DNA of 64,000 nt from Flaccisagitta enflata (GCA_965153355.1 OZ231126.1:105462001-105526000), one strand, 5' to 3'; positions 30,291 through 42,100 are shown, counted from the stretch's first letter. The notes: generated by a model not told the origin, from the sequence alone. Numbers and translations are program-made.

Positions 30291-30719
30291 AGGCATGAAC
30301 AGTTGAGCTTAAAGATGTTGTATTAGATATGAAGACTTTGTTTCATAAAAACTGCTTTCTTGGTTGTTCGTGAACAAAGAAAATGACCCTCTGATGAACG
30401 GTTTTGTTCATTGAGTGCATAGAATTACAAAGAATGAACAAAACGTAGCGGAAATAAGAATATGTTTATAAACCCTGCATACCTGGATGTTCATAGACCC
30501 CAAGATTTTATATTTTCTGAACGATTTTATTCAAGGAGTGGAAAAAGATAACAGCTGATGAACACAATTTTGTTGGCCACAAATAAACGGTTGAGTAAAG
30601 AACTAGTTTATTGTAAATTGAGTGCACTTGAAACTATGTTCATAGATCCTGCTTATCTTGCTGTTCATGAACCATAGAATTTGACTTTCCAATTAACGAA
30701 TTGGCTCATTGAGTGGAAA
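30291..30719. repeat. decayed continuation of the left terminal repeat
   Basis: Diverged sequence with scattered GTTCATGAAC-like and TGATGAACG motifs, continuing again at 30950-31190 after a short hairpin-ended element. No genes. Confidence 0.5.
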
Positions 30720-30948
30720 CAAGGCTGGATACACGGCCAATAAGCAGTCGCTGGCGGGTGGGCAGGGGCAGTACACTGAGGGGCAGGGGCAGTCAATCAG
30801 TGGGCAGGGGCTGTATTTTGGGTGGGCAGGGGCTGTTATGCTCAGAAATCACAAATACAGTTAGTCCCGCAGCATCCGAAATTTTGCGTTACGGACATAC
30901 CTACCTACCTACCCAGGGACACACCCTCTTATAGAGTCGCTTAGTTGG
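30720..30948 (-). mobile_element. hairpin-ended short element (family 2)
   Basis: Begins CAAGGCTGGATACACGG, contains four GGGCAGGGGC units and a (CCTA)n tract, and ends TATAGAGTCGC, a degraded copy of the family's terminal hairpin. Confidence 0.5.
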
Positions 30949-31235
30949 TGAACGAATCTTAATTGACTGCACATGAATGTCTGAGTAAAGAGCGAATTGG
31001 TTATAAATGGGGAGAACTTGAAACCATGTACATGAACCATGCTAGTTTTTCATGAAACACATTATTCTACCTTTTGATGAACGATTTTGTTCATATGTGG
31101 AAAATAGTTTGTTGATGAACAAAACTTTTTTGACCACACATGAACGGTTAAGTGCACATTGGTCCTAAATGTAGTGGTCTTGACACTGTTTACAAGCAAT
31201 GCTCATCTGTTTTTTTTTTTTTTGTTTTTTTTTTA

Positions 31236-31510
31236 AGTCGCATGCACGCAGCTCTACACCCCGCTTTGTCCGTCCGTCGGTTGGTTGGTCGGTTGGTTGG
31301 TTGGTCCCCATAGCCTAGGGCATGCGACTCATAGGTGTTGACCTTGTTTCTTTGCTATGGCGTGTGCTATGCATGTGCATTTAAATGAATAACCAATTGC
31401 CAGTTGGTTAGTCAGTCAATCTGTTCATCAGCTGGACGGTGTGTTACACTAAGATTTTTTTTGCGTCAATGTGTGGTTTTTGCATTACTGCTCCTGGTGA
31501 GCCTTGTTTT
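31236..31510 (+). mobile_element. hairpin-ended short element (family 2)
   Basis: Starts in a T-run with AGTCGCATGCACGCAGCT (imperfect hairpin) followed by CTCTACACCCCGCTTTGTCCGTCC and (GGTT)n. It ends TGCTCCTGGTGAGCCTTGTTTTTT, the usual other terminus. Confidence 0.5.
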
Positions 31511-31539
31511 TTATCTGCCCCTGCCCACCCACACTAAGC

Positions 31540-34500
31540 GCTGATATAAAAAAAGAATTGGCTGATTTTGATGTCTATTTCGATGAGGATCCTTCAACAA
31601 GCTTCTCAAGTGCCTCGTCGACGCCAGCAGCATCCCAGCCTCTCAAAAATCAGCATGTCACTGCAGCAACAACTGATGCACACAATGCCACGGTAAAAAG
31701 GCCCATTTCAAAGAGTTTAGGCCAGCCAAATTCGAGTTGTCCCTCAAAACACTCAAAAACGCCTTCAACTGAAGCACTTGACGAGGCGCTGCAGCCAAAC
31801 CACTTGGAGAAGGGCCCCAAGACTAAGCAGGCGTCTACATCAACTAAAGGGCTAACAAACGCGACCATCCGCGACCCTCTAGCCCCTCCCGTTCTCGAGC
31901 AGTGCTTCGACAAAACTGAAAATGTCACCAAAACGCCCAAATCTGAACCGCACAGTGGATCACAACAGGGAAAAATGACGAAAAAACTTATTTCCGGCTT
32001 TCAGAAGAGTTCGGAGGAATCGAAAAAAGATCAGTTTGATAGATCTCGACCTGCTGAATCTGCCTACGCTATTTTCGAGAACGTCGCTCCAACCTTTTCA
32101 AAGATACAGAGCGTCAGAGCCAAAAATCTTTAACACTGTGCGCCGAAAACTGGATTTTTAAGCACAAATTAAGAAAAACCTCAATTTCTCCGTGACAAAG
32201 GATGCCTGAGCACTGAAAATTCTCAATTTGACAGTTTGTGCCGTGCCGAAGTCAATGGCGAGGTCCCCAAGCATGAGAAATCTACCGTTTGGAGATAAAG
32301 ACTGATGAAGTTGCAAATAAAAAAATTTCCAAATTTCAAACAGAAAAACTTTGATTTCTCGGTGACAAAGAATGTCGGAGCTCTGAAAAATTGCATGTTG
32401 ACAGTTTATGCCGTGCCGAAGCTAACGATGATGTCCGTGTCCACGAAAAATCTACCGTTTCAGCGCCAGAGGCCGGCAAAGTTCCAAATCAAAAAATTTC
32501 CGAACTTCAAGCCGTAATAAACAAAGTTGACCATTATGATATTGATATGAAGAATAAGCACATCAGCAGGCACTTGATCCAGATTTTAGGCAACTTCTAA
32601 ACAACGCCAGGACTGGTTTACAGTTCAGGAAAATCCCACTCGGTGATTCATACATCTACGTCGATGACTCAAACGGTTCCGCTAAACCGTTTGTTCCGCT
32701 CAATTTTTAATATTTGAGGTCATTGAAAATTTTAGCAAGAAGAAATTTTAGCGAGAAAAAATCTTAGCAAGAAATGATTTTAACGAGAAAAATTTAACAA
32801 AAAAAATTTAAGGGAAAAATTGTAGCGAGAAAAAATTTTAGCGAGAAAAATTTTAGCAAAAAAAATTCTAATGAAAAAAATCTAACGACAAAAATTTTAG
32901 CGAGTAAAATTTTAACAAAAAAAATTTTAGCGAGAAAAATTTTAGCGAAAACATTTTAGCGAGAAAAAATTTTAGCGAGAAAAAATTTTAGTAAAAAACA
33001 TTTTGCGAAACAAATTTAGTTAAAAAATTTTTTTGCTTAAATTTTTATCGCTAAAGTGTTTCTCGCTAAAATTTTTGCTCGTTAAAATTTTTTTGCGTTA
33101 AAATGTTTTCGCTAAAATTTTTTTTGCTAAAATTTTTTCTTGCTAAAATTTTTTTACTAAAATTCTTTTTATTAAAATTTTTCTTGTTAAAATCTTGGTC
33201 GTTAGAATTTTTTCGTTAAAATCTTTTTTACCAAAATTTTTTCTCGCTAAAATTTTTTTGCTAAAATTTTTTCGCTAAAATTTTTTTTGTTAAATTTTTT
33301 TCATTAAAATCGTTTCTTGCTAAAATTTTTTCTTATTAAAATTTTTCCTCGCTAAAATTTTTCTCGCTGAAATTTTCAATGACGTCAAATATCTTCTTTC
33401 TAAAATTGAGCGGAACAAACGGTCTAGCGGGACCGTTTGAGACATCGACGTAGATGTATGAATCACCGAGTGGGATTTTCCTGAACTGTAAACCAGTCCT
33501 GGCATCATTTAGAAGTTGCCTCAAATCTGGATCAAGTGCCTGTTGATGTGCTTATTCTTCATATCAATATCATAATAGTCAACTGCGTTGATTACGGCTT
33601 GAAGTTCGGAAATTTTTGGGTATGGAACTTTGCCGGTCTCTGGCGCTGAAACGGTAGATTTCTTGTGGACACGGACATCACCGTTAGCTTCGGCACGGCA
33701 TAAACTGTCAACATGCAATTTTTCAGAGCTCCGACATTCTTTGTCACCGAGAAATCTAAGTTTTTCTGTTTGAAATTCGGAAATTTTTTTATTTGCAACT
33801 TCATCAGTCTTTATCTCCAAAACGGTAAATTTCTCATGCTTGGGGACCTCGCCCTTGACTTAGGCACGGCACAAACTGTCAAATTGAGAATTTTCAATGC
33901 TCAGGCATCCTTTGTCACGGAGAAATTGAGGTTTTTCTGAATTTGTGCTTAAAAATCCAGTTTTTGGCGCGCTGTGCTGAAGATATTTGGCTTTGACGCT
34001 CTGTATCTTCGAAACGGTTGGAGCGAAGTTCTCGAAAATAGCGTAGGCAGATTCAGCAGGTTGAGATCTATCAAATTGATCTTCTTTGGAATCCTCCGAA
34101 CTCTTCTGACAGCCGGAGATAGGTTTTTTCGTCATTTTTCCCTGTTGTGATCCACTGTGCGGTTCAGATTTGGGCGTTTTGGTGATATTTTCAGTTTTGT
34201 CGAAGCACTGCTCAAGAACGGGAGGGGCTAGAGGGTCGCGGATGGTCGCGTTTGTTAGCCCTTTAGTTGATGTAGACGCCTGCTTAGTCTTGGGGCCCTT
34301 CTCCAAGTGGTTTGGCTGCAGCGCCTCGTCAAGTGCTTCAGTTGAAGGCGTTTTTGAGTGTTTTGAGGGACAACTCAAATTTGGCTGGCCTAAACTCTTT
34401 GAAATGGGCCTTTATACCGTGGCATCGTGTGCATCAGTTGTTGCTGCAGTGACATGCTGATTTTTGAGAGGCTGGGATGCTACTGGCGTCGACGTGGCAC

Positions 34501-34570
34501 TTGAGAAGCTTGTTGAAGGATCCTCATCGAAATAGACATCAAAATCAGCCAATTCTTTTTTTATATCAGC
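31540..34570. repeat. 3-kb near-perfect palindrome
   Basis: Arms 31540-~33045 and ~33065-34570 are reverse complements with few differences. The centre near 33055 is an AT-rich TTTTAGCGAGAAAAA-type repeat field (32730-33350). Both outer borders are sharp at GCTGATATAAA. Each arm contains a Ser/Thr/Lys-rich reading frame and four related sub-blocks with the motif TGACAGTTTGTGCCGTGCCGAAG. The right arm continues into unique sequence that includes an ATG for the frame. Confidence 0.85.
31552..32133 (+). pseudogene. Ser/Thr/Lys-rich reading frame, left palindrome arm (unidentified)
   Basis: About 194 open residues starting IKKELADFDVYFDEDPSTSF, disordered in composition, ending at TAA 32131-32133. 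The left arm begins inside the frame, so it lacks the initiator seen in the other arm. No domain was recognised; it could be a piece of a host or element protein copied into the palindrome. Confidence 0.35.
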
Positions 34571-34576
34571 AAACAT
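33860..34576 (-). pseudogene. Ser/Thr/Lys-rich reading frame, right palindrome arm (unidentified)
   Basis: The inverted copy has an ATG at 34574-34576 two codons before the homology starts. It is interrupted by a TAA (about 34414-34416) where the left copy reads Lys, and open again from 34378 to 33860. The two copies have therefore decayed independently since the duplication. Confidence 0.35.
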
Positions 34577-34640
34577 TTTTCTCTGCTTCTCTCGAATGTT
34601 GTCGGATGCGACTGGGGACGCGAAGGTGACTTTGAGGGGT

Positions 34641-34712
34641 GGGGCATAGCTCAGAGGTAGCGTGTGAGCTCGTGGCCCTCTGGGTCACGAGTTTGGGATT
34701 TGAGCCTTGAGG
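34641..34712 (+). repeat. tRNA-like sequence (possible SINE head)
   Basis: GGGGCATAGCTCAGAGGTAGCG matches the 5' end and A box of a tRNA (TAGCTCAG-GG). Sequence 50 bp later (GTCACGAGTTTGGGAT) is roughly B-box-like. The stems do not close well, so it is not called a tRNA gene. It runs directly into a GGCTGGGATTTGAGCC minisatellite. Confidence 0.35.
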
Positions 34713-34940
34713 CTGGGATTTTAGCCTCAGGGCTGATATTTTAGCCTCAAGGCTGGAGCTTGAGCCCCAAGGCTGGGATTTAAGCCTTGAGAATAGGATT
34801 TGAGCCTGGAGGCTAGGATTTGAGCCTGGAGGCTGGGATTTGAGCCCCGAGGCTAGGGGGGGACAGAGAAACAAACAAACGAATGAACGTAAGTCCCCCC
34901 GTGTTCTACAGGACATTGTCCCCTTTGCGGCCACTGCCCA
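34713..34940 (-). mobile_element. minisatellite element (family 1), reverse copy
   Basis: Tandem TTTGAGCCT(C/T)GAGGCTGGGA units end in GTGTTCTACAGGACATTGTCCCCTTT and GGCCACTGCCC, then AAAAAG. This is the reverse complement of the family-1 5' terminus TTTTGGGCAGCGGC. Confidence 0.55.
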
Positions 34941-34949
34941 AAAAGCGAA

Positions 34950-35504
34950 CACTTTGTTTTGCTAGTTTCTGCGTAACTTTGGGCCTGAACCATAGAAAAT
35001 CCATGACCGTTTGAAATCTCTGCAAAAAATCTTCCAAATGCCACGTTGCTGGTTATTGTAGCTTTATTAGTTTGGAAATGGCAAAAGTTTGAAGAAAAAA
35101 ATCAGTGATTGAAGCTCATTTGTATTTTCTTAATGGGCAATTATTGTCTTTCCGTTTTTGTCAATGATGCAGCCCAGGATTGTCCTAGCTACTTGTTTTC
35201 CATGAGCAAATTAAAGAGCTTCAAATTTTCTTTAAAATGGCGCCAACAACAAATTTCTAACTCAATGCGTTTTATTTTTATATAAGAATGAAGATAACCC
35301 ATGAAAATCATGTACTTAATTTCCAAATTATCGACCACCTGTCTCCATCCTAATGCCATTTCTAAACGGATAGAGCTAGGACATCCAGCAAGGTCTCATT
35401 TTAAAGATCTTTCACAGAGATTCAAAATGGTCATAAATTTTTCTCATGCTATGTTTTTCTCATTGTTTGGATGGGAAACACTGACAAACAAGTAGTTTGC
35501 TTTT
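34950..35504 (+). repeat. X repeat, copy 1 (uninterrupted)
   Basis: Aligns with 46384-46603 plus 47409-47720. Starts AAAAAGCGAACACTTT, contains CCTGAACCATAGAAAATCCATGACCGTTTGAAA, the junction CCGTTTTTG|TCAATGATGCAG at 35160/35161, and CACTGACAAACAAGTAGTT near its end. It is the empty-site reference for the family-1 insertion at 46.6 kb. It has no coding content. Confidence 0.75.
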
Positions 35505-35765
35505 GGGCAGCGGCACCGAAGGGGTCGATGACCTATGCTTTCACAAATATGGGGAATTTTTTCCTCTTTCTCCTTCTCCTCCTTCTTCTCCGTCCGTCCC
35601 CCCTTGGACTTAAATCCCAATCCCAATTCCTGCCTTGTGGCCCAAATCCCAACCTGGAGGCCCAAATCCCAACCCGGAGGCCAAAATCCCAGCTCAATGA
35701 ACAAAACCGTTCATCAAAAGCTCAAATTTCAAATTGTTCAAAAACAGCCAGGGCCAGATAAGCAT
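35505..35765 (+). mobile_element. minisatellite element (family 1a), truncated
   Basis: Begins GGGCAGCGGCACCGAAGGGGTCGATGACCTATGCTTTCAC directly after a T-run inside the X repeat, followed by CTTCTCC-rich DNA and CCCAAATCCCAACCTGGAGG units. The inverted 3' terminus is missing. Confidence 0.6.
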
Positions 35766-35771
35766 TGTTTT

Positions 35772-35955
35772 GTTTAGGCGCGGACACACATCTCTGGAAC
35801 ATGGTGTGTCGATCGGTCACGTCACATTTTTAGTGGGTCGGTCCATCTGTCGGTTGGTTGGTCGGTCTGTCATATTTTTGAATTCCGAGCGGTTTTTGCA
35901 TTACTGCTCCAGCCCAACCATCCGCGATTTGACTACCGTGTATCCAGCCTTGTTG
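35772..35955 (+). mobile_element. hairpin-ended short element (family 2)
   Basis: Degraded terminal hairpin (GCGCGGACACACATCTC), GGTCGGTC-type repeats, ACTGCTCCAGCCCAACC and the end CGTGTATCCAGCCTTGTT. Confidence 0.5.
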
Positions 35956-36242
35956 AATTACAAACCCATTTGGCAATAATGCCCCCGCTTATTTGTCCAG
36001 GATAGAGGGGGAGTGTTAATCGCCTTGCTGAATATGGTGCCTAGTCCACTGCATTTATAACAAATAAGCTCTTATCTCAACTGTTCATCTATGGTAAAAA
36101 GTTCAACTGTCGTTCAACTGTTATCTTTATCCACTCAACAAACGAAATCGTTCTTAAAATTGAAGGCCGTCCAAATGGGTCTCAGGGGTCTAAGTGCTGC
36201 TTTCTACGATGTGATCGCTCCTGAGCTTCTGATCAAAAATGC

Positions 36243-36501
<259 letters not shown>

Positions 36502-36582
36502 CTATAATCTAATCCCTTGATCCTTATTCGTATGTGGGAAAGATAGTGGCTGGTGGCCCTTGCATGATTTTTCACTCATTTT

Positions 36583-36735
36583 TGGTCGCGGACATGCGAC
36601 TCTACACCTTGCCATGTCGGTCGGTAGGTCGGTATGTCGGTCCATCTGTCACATTTTTGAATTCAGGGCAGTTTTTGCAATACTGCTCCTGCCCAGCCAT
36701 CCGCTACTGGATTGCCGTATATCCGGCCTTGTTAA
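36583..36735 (+). mobile_element. hairpin-ended short element (family 2)
   Basis: GGTCGCGGACATGCGACTCTACACCTTGCC, GGTCGGTAGG repeats, TGCTCCTGCCCAGCC and the end CCGTATATCCGGCCTTGTT. Confidence 0.65.
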
Positions 36736-36805
36736 ATTTCCATTTCAATTTCCCTCAGATTTGACAATGTTGACATAATCATCATTTTCTTTTTTTTTGT
36801 CTTCT

Positions 36806-37060
36806 TCTTCATCTTCTTCTTCTCCTTCGCCTTCTTCCTCTTCTTCTTCTCCTTCTTCTTCTCCGTCTTCTTCTTCTTCTTCTTCTTCTTCTTCTTCTTC
36901 TTCTTCTTCTTCTTCTTCTTCTTCTTCTTCTTCTTCTTCTTCTTCTTCTTCTTCTTCTTCTTCTTCTTCTTCTTCTTCTTCTTCTTCTTTTTTCTTCTTC
37001 CTCTTCTTCTTCTTTTTGTTCTTCTTCTTCTTTTTCTCCTTCTTTTTCTCCTTTCGCTTC
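36806..37060. repeat. (TCT)n microsatellite
   Basis: About 60 TCT/TTC units with interruptions at both edges; one of three large copies (others at 51.79-52.06 kb inverted and 55.98-56.17 kb), each next to the same CACAGTGCAATCCCGAAATCAA flank. Confidence 0.95.
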
Positions 37061-37379
37061 TAACTCAGTATCCATAAACACAGTGCAATCCCGAAATCAA
37101 ACAATACCGAGCGCGCAAACTGAATAGAAGGGAATTTCAATGGATCCATCTAGAAAAAAATGTAAACCTAATTTTAATATGGTTTTTTAAAGTTATTTGA
37201 TGAAAAAGATTGTTTAAAAAAATTTGTTAATTTTTTTTTCTTTTTTTTTGTTAATTAAGTGGATTGTTTTACTGTTTGTAAATGAATAGAATATCTTATT
37301 CAAAAATTTAAAGATGAAAAATGAAAAATGATTAGAATGAAATAATGTGTGAAAACAAAGGAGATTAAAAAGAAGAAAA

Positions 37380-38330
37380 AAAAATGAAAATGAAAAAGAA
37401 TGAAAAATGAAAGTAAATCATATAAAATGAAAAATAAAAAATGAAAAAAATGTAAAAAATGAAAAATAAAAGATGAAAAATGAAAAATGAAAAATGAAAA
37501 ACCATAAATGAAAAATGAAAAATGAAAAATGAAAAATGAAAAATGAAAAATGAAAAATGAAAAATGAAAAATGAAAAAAAAATAAAAGATACAAAATTCA
37601 AAACAGAAAAAAATATAAAGAATATGAAAAGAAAATTAGAAAATGAAAGATAAAGGTAAAAGGTAAAAAGTGAAAAGCGAAAAACGAAAATAAAAAACTG
37701 AAATATGAAAGTGAAAATTAAAATGTGAAATGTGAAATGTGAAATGTGAAATTCAAAATTTAAAATTTGAAATTTGAAATGTGAAATGTGAAATGTGAAA
37801 TGTGAAATGTGAAATTTGAAATTTGAAATTTGAAATTTGAAATTTGAAATTTGAAATTTGAAATCTGAAATGTGAAATGTGAAATGTGAAATGTGAAATT
37901 TGAAATTTGAAATTTGAAATTTGAAATTTGAAATGTGAAATGTGAAATGTGAAATGTGAAGTGTGAAGTGTGAAATTTAAAATTTGAAATTTGAAATTTG
38001 AAATTTGAAATTTGAAATATGAAAACTGAAATTTGATATTTGAAATTTGAAATTTGAAATTTGAAATTTGAAATTTGAAATTTGAAATTTGAAATTTGAA
38101 ATTTGAAATGTGAAATGTGAAATGTGAAATGTGAAATTTGAAATTTGAAATTTGAAATTTGAAATTTAAAATGGGAAATGTAAAATGTGAAAAATGAAAA
38201 ATAAAAAATCTTTAAAAATCTTAAAATTAAAAAGAAACTGTAAAAAGAAAAATGAAAAGTGGAAAAACAAAAATGAAAAATATCATTATGGTGGTAACTT
38301 TTTTTTTTATGAGGAAAAAAAAACACAAAC
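37380..38330. repeat. (GAAAAAT)n and (GAAATTT/GAAATGT)n heptamer arrays
   Basis: 37400-37600 is GAAAAAT-type; 37690-38190 alternates blocks of GAAATTT and GAAATGT, as if block conversion between two heptamer variants had occurred. Confidence 0.9.
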
Positions 38331-38358
38331 AGTCATCAAAACCTGGGGATACATTTTT

Positions 38359-38515
38359 AGTCGCGGACACGCGACTCTACACCTTGCCGTGTCGGTCGGT
38401 AGGTTTGACGGTAGGTCGGTCGGTAGGTCACATTTTTGAATTCCGAGCGGTTTTCGTATTACTGCTCCTGCCCAACCGTCCGCGACTAGATTGCCGTGTA
38501 TCCGGCCTTGTTTTC
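38359..38515 (+). mobile_element. hairpin-ended short element (family 2), well preserved
   Basis: Terminal hairpin AGTCGCG-GACA-CGCGACT at 38359-38376 directly after TTTTT, then CTCTACACCTTGCC, GGTCGGTAGG repeats, TACTGCTCCTGCCCAACC and the end GTGTATCCGGCCTTGTTTT. Confidence 0.7.
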
Positions 38516-38636
38516 AGGTCTAGTTGGGTTATCTGCTTAATTCCCCTCACTAAAAACACTGAACGATATGCTTTTGAAAAATTCACTCAATTTTGCTTGC
38601 CATTCACTTTCCATTCATTGATTTGTGCGTCTATTA

Positions 38637-38768
38637 ATTCATTCATTCATTCATTCATTCATTCATTCTTTCATTCATTCATTTATTCATTCATTCATTC
38701 ATTCATTCACTCATTCAATCATTCATTCATTCATTTGTTTATTCATACATTCATTCATACATTCATTC
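38637..38768. repeat. (ATTC)n microsatellite
   Basis: About 30 ATTC units with scattered changes; related tracts at 41.4-41.7, 53.92-53.99 and 57.05-57.14 kb. Confidence 0.95.
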
Positions 38769-39200
38769 AAAACTCACAAGTTTTTGATTATGAATTGGCT
38801 GTAATTTGGCCTTGTTAATCATAAGAAACTATTTTTTCTTTTTTCCCTCTGAATAAGCTATCCGTTCAATAATTACATTTCAATGATCATTTTTGAGCGA
38901 CTTTTTTCAAAGTTATTGAATGTACACTATTGGGTCATTATTAAAAAGCTAAGAAATTCAATACACATCGTTGGTGGAGTGGATTTTTTTGGCCAGTCAT
39001 GAACGTGATTTTTATGGTCCTCTATGAGCCCTTTAAAAATGTGTTCTATTAGCTCAAGCGTTCATGCCTAGACTTTTTTTTGCTGTTCATGAACAGCAAC
39101 ATAGCTTCGTTCATCAAGAGCAACATAGCATCGTTCATCAACAGGTAAAAAAACCCACTCCCCCAACGAAATTGTTTAAAAACATGTTCTATTAGCTCAA

Positions 39201-39612
39201 CCGTTCATGCCTAGTTTTCCATAAAACAGAATCTGAAAAACATCCTTTCTCATCTACCCTAAAAGCAAAAAGCTTACCAAAAGTAGTCATGGGCTTCTCT
39301 TAGTAGTCAAAGGGCAGTCGACTTATTGAGTGGCCCATGAAGGTCATAAGATATAAAAATCGCGAATTTGGTCTGGCAAAAGTCGTTGATTTCAGCGACT
39401 TTATAACCATTGAAAACAAAAGAAATTCAAAGTCGTTGAAATAAACGATTTCAGCAACGAATAATTTTCTTCATGTTTTTCCACATTTAGAGAGGAGGAG
39501 TATTCCAATTTTTTTCTTGCTTCAGTTCATCACCCCCAGGGGCATATTTGACCAAAAAATGAAGAAAATCATACATATTTTTCAAAAAATCGAAAAAACA
39601 CATCTTTTTCAC
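39201..39612. other. no supported gene
   Basis: About 400 bp of AT-rich sequence with two short inverted motifs around AAGTCGTTGA / TCAGCGACTTT; nothing else seen. Confidence 0.4.
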
Positions 39613-39617
39613 TTTTT

Positions 39618-40492
39618 GGGCAGCGGCCCCAAAGGGGACGAAGTCATGTAGAACACAGGGGGAATCTGTCCGTCCGTACGTACGTATGTCCGCCCCCCCC
39701 CTGCCCCACCCTCAGGGCTTCGTCTCCTTTGGGGTCAAAATCCAAACTGTATGGCCCAAATCCAAGCAAAATGGCCTTAATCCAGCCAAAATGGGCCAAA
39801 TCCAGGCAAAAGGGCTCAAAACCAAGCAAAATGAGCCAAATCTGGCTAGAAAAACTGAATACTGGCCTGAGTTCTATCATTTTGGCCCCTTAAACTTAGA
39901 TTCTGGCTCCTATAACCCTCAACCTAACCATAGACACCCAGATCCTGACCTTTGAGACCCAGATTCTGACCTCCAAGACCTAGGTTCTGGCCTTACAGAC
40001 CTAAATCCTAGCCTCAGAGGCCTAAATCCTGGCCTCAGAGACTGAATTCCTTGCCTCTGAGACCAAGAAATTGGTCTCTGAGTCCTAAATTCTGGTCTCA
40101 GACACCCAGATCCTGGCCTGCTCCTCCCTCAACATAACCCACAAACTATAAAATAAGGGCAAGGGTACCATTATCCATATACTGGCTTTTGTCATTTCTC
40201 CATGGTATTCAATGAAAATTTGAATAACAGGGCATCCTGGACAGAAGGAAGGCAGACAGAAGGACGGACGGACCGACGGACGGACGGACGGACGGACGGA
40301 TGGACGGACGGACGGACGGACGGATGGACGGACGGACGGACGGACAGATGGACGGACGGACAGATTCCCCCTGTGTTCTACAGGACTTCGTCCCCTTTGG
40401 GGCCGCTGCCCTGCTCCCTCACAACCTAAATCACTTTCTACTCAAGCAGGGCACGGGTACCGCTGACCACTTACTGCCTTTGGGCTGCTATT
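39618..40492 (+). mobile_element. minisatellite element (family 1b)
   Basis: Left end GGGCAGCGGCCCCAAAGGGGACGAAGTC and, inverted, right end GACTTCGTCCCCTTTGGGGCCGCTGCCC (about 40383-40410) are terminal inverted repeats. The interior holds AAATCCAAGCAAAATGGCC and TCTGGCCTCAGAGACC units and a (GGAC)n tract (40250-40365). A 3' tail follows: CTCAAGCAGGGCACGGGTACCGCTGACCACTTACT, then a small GCCTTTGGGC hairpin and TGCTATT. Confidence 0.7.
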
Positions 40493-41760
40493 ACATTTAT
40501 AATGGTGACATAAAAGCACTAAAGTTGGTGATTTTAACAACACCAAAATGGGCAGTCGTCGATATCAGCGATTTCAATTATAGCTGTTATAGGTGTTGGC
40601 CTTGTTTTCTGTGATAGGCGTAATTCTGTTAGGAACATTGGTTTCAGGCGCAGATGTTTTAAAAGTGGGTCTGTTGGAGCAGGGTTTATTTGTAGTCGCA
40701 AAAGTAGCCGTAGTCGCAAGCCTCAAGTAGGGTTTTACGCCGACGGTTGGACTGGGATTTTGGTTTTGACACAGGGATTTTGGCTTTTAGGCTGGGATTT
40801 GGGCCTCGAGGCTTGGTTTAGTTTTCTAAACTGAGATTTGAATATCATAGCTGGAAGCTGGGCGAGTTCCTGATGAAAATAACTAACGCGTTTACAGTAT
40901 GATTTTTTTAAAATGAAACAAAAGATGACAACATAAATCATAAATGGATCGACATAAGACATGGAGCAAGATCGCGTGGAAATTGGCATTCATTATGGCT
41001 ATAAAATGAATATTCAATATGACAAATTTTTTTATGATTTTTGCGAAATATATTATTTTTTGATAGCAAAGTAAAAAAAATTGATGCAAAATCTTTCTTT
41101 ATTAGCTAGATATTAATATTTCTATATTTGAAGTGTATTATACTATTTTCATGAATTTTTTGTATTAATTCAATAAAAAAAATGTCCGAAAATATTCAAG
41201 ATCTGTCAAAAATAAATAATTTTTATATAAATGAATATTTTTTAAAATATTTTTTAATATGCAATTAAAATATATCTTTAAAACATGCTTAAATAGCTAT
41301 TTTCAGCATATCTTTCAACATGTCATAACTCTGATTCTTGTTATAATTACTCAAATTTTCACGTTACTTGGCTAATTAGATTCCTTCGATAATTTACACT
41401 TTTGGCAATTTGTGCATTCATCCATTCACTCATTCATATAATCATTCATTCATTAATTCATTCATTCATCCATTCAATCATTCATTCATCTGTCAAGTGT
41501 ATTTTTCTCTTCTTTCATAGACATGAATCTCCCTGCGGTTCTTGAATTGTTTTCTTCTTTTTGAAGATTTGTTCAACCCATCCTTCATTTATTCATTCAT
41601 TCATTCATTCAGTCATTCAGTCATTCATTCTTTTACTGTTCCAATTGTTCATTTTTTCATTCATTCGTTCATTCATTTACTTTATTAAATGTTTGTTCAT
41701 TTATGTAATTGGGCAGGGGTGAGAGGTCATTAGTTGAATCGAATCGAAGGAGGTGAGGGA
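40493..41760. other. AT-rich region with (ATTC)n; no gene
   Basis: 40740-40830 holds a few TTTTGGCTGGGATTTGG units. 40870-41380 is AT-rich and featureless. 41410-41700 contains broken ATTC tracts. Confidence 0.5.
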
Positions 41761-41769
41761 GAGAAGAAG

Positions 41770-41772
<3 letters not shown>

Positions 41773-41862
<90 letters not shown>
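41773..41862. repeat. (GA)n microsatellite
   Basis: About 44 uninterrupted GA dinucleotides; Arg-Glu or Ser-Leu reading frames here are artefacts. Confidence 0.97.
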
Positions 41863-41864
<2 letters not shown>

Positions 41865-41956
41865 AGACAAACAGACAGACTGAGAGATCCTTTCGTTTAG
41901 CCATCCTATGGACACTAGAATTGTTACCTTATTTTCGACTCATTTGATTCGTTTTT

Positions 41957-42100
41957 AGATGCGTCATCGCATCTCTATTAGAGGGTCTGTCCGTCCGTCC
42001 GTCCGTCGGTTCGTCCGTCCGTCGGTCCGTCCGTCCGTTGGTCCGTTACGCCTCTTCTAATATCACGCAGATGACGCATCTAGTTGCCCGATCGGGCTTG
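41957..42100 (+). mobile_element. hairpin-ended short element (family 2), variant stem
   Basis: Hairpin AGATGCG-TCAT-CGCATCT at 41957-41974 after TTTTT, then CTCTATTAGAGGGTCTGTCCGTCC and a long (CCGT)n/(CGGT)n tract. The other terminus is not clear. Confidence 0.6.

Larger units (their letters stand above)
37061..39200 (+). repeat. interior module, copy 1 (paralogue at 56.2-57.5 kb)
   Basis: Shares the following, in order, with 56200-57540: CACAGTGCAATCCCGAAATCAA, GGATCCATCTAGAAAAAAATGTAAACCTAAT, (GAAAAAT)n, CATTCACTTTCCATTCATT, (ATTC)n, GAATTGGC-GTAATTTGGCCTTGTT, GAATAAGCTATCCGTTCA and TTCATGAACAGCAACATAGC. It stops inside terminal-repeat-like sequence near 39200, so it looks like an internal copy of the right end of the large element. 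Confidence 0.65.

Noticed and set aside
34641-34712. Functional tRNA gene
   Set aside because: Acceptor and anticodon stems do not pair and the B box is poor.
36797-37081. Poly-Ser and poly-Arg frames
   Set aside because: They are readings of (TCT)n; the same applies at 51.7-52.05 and 55.7-56.27 kb.
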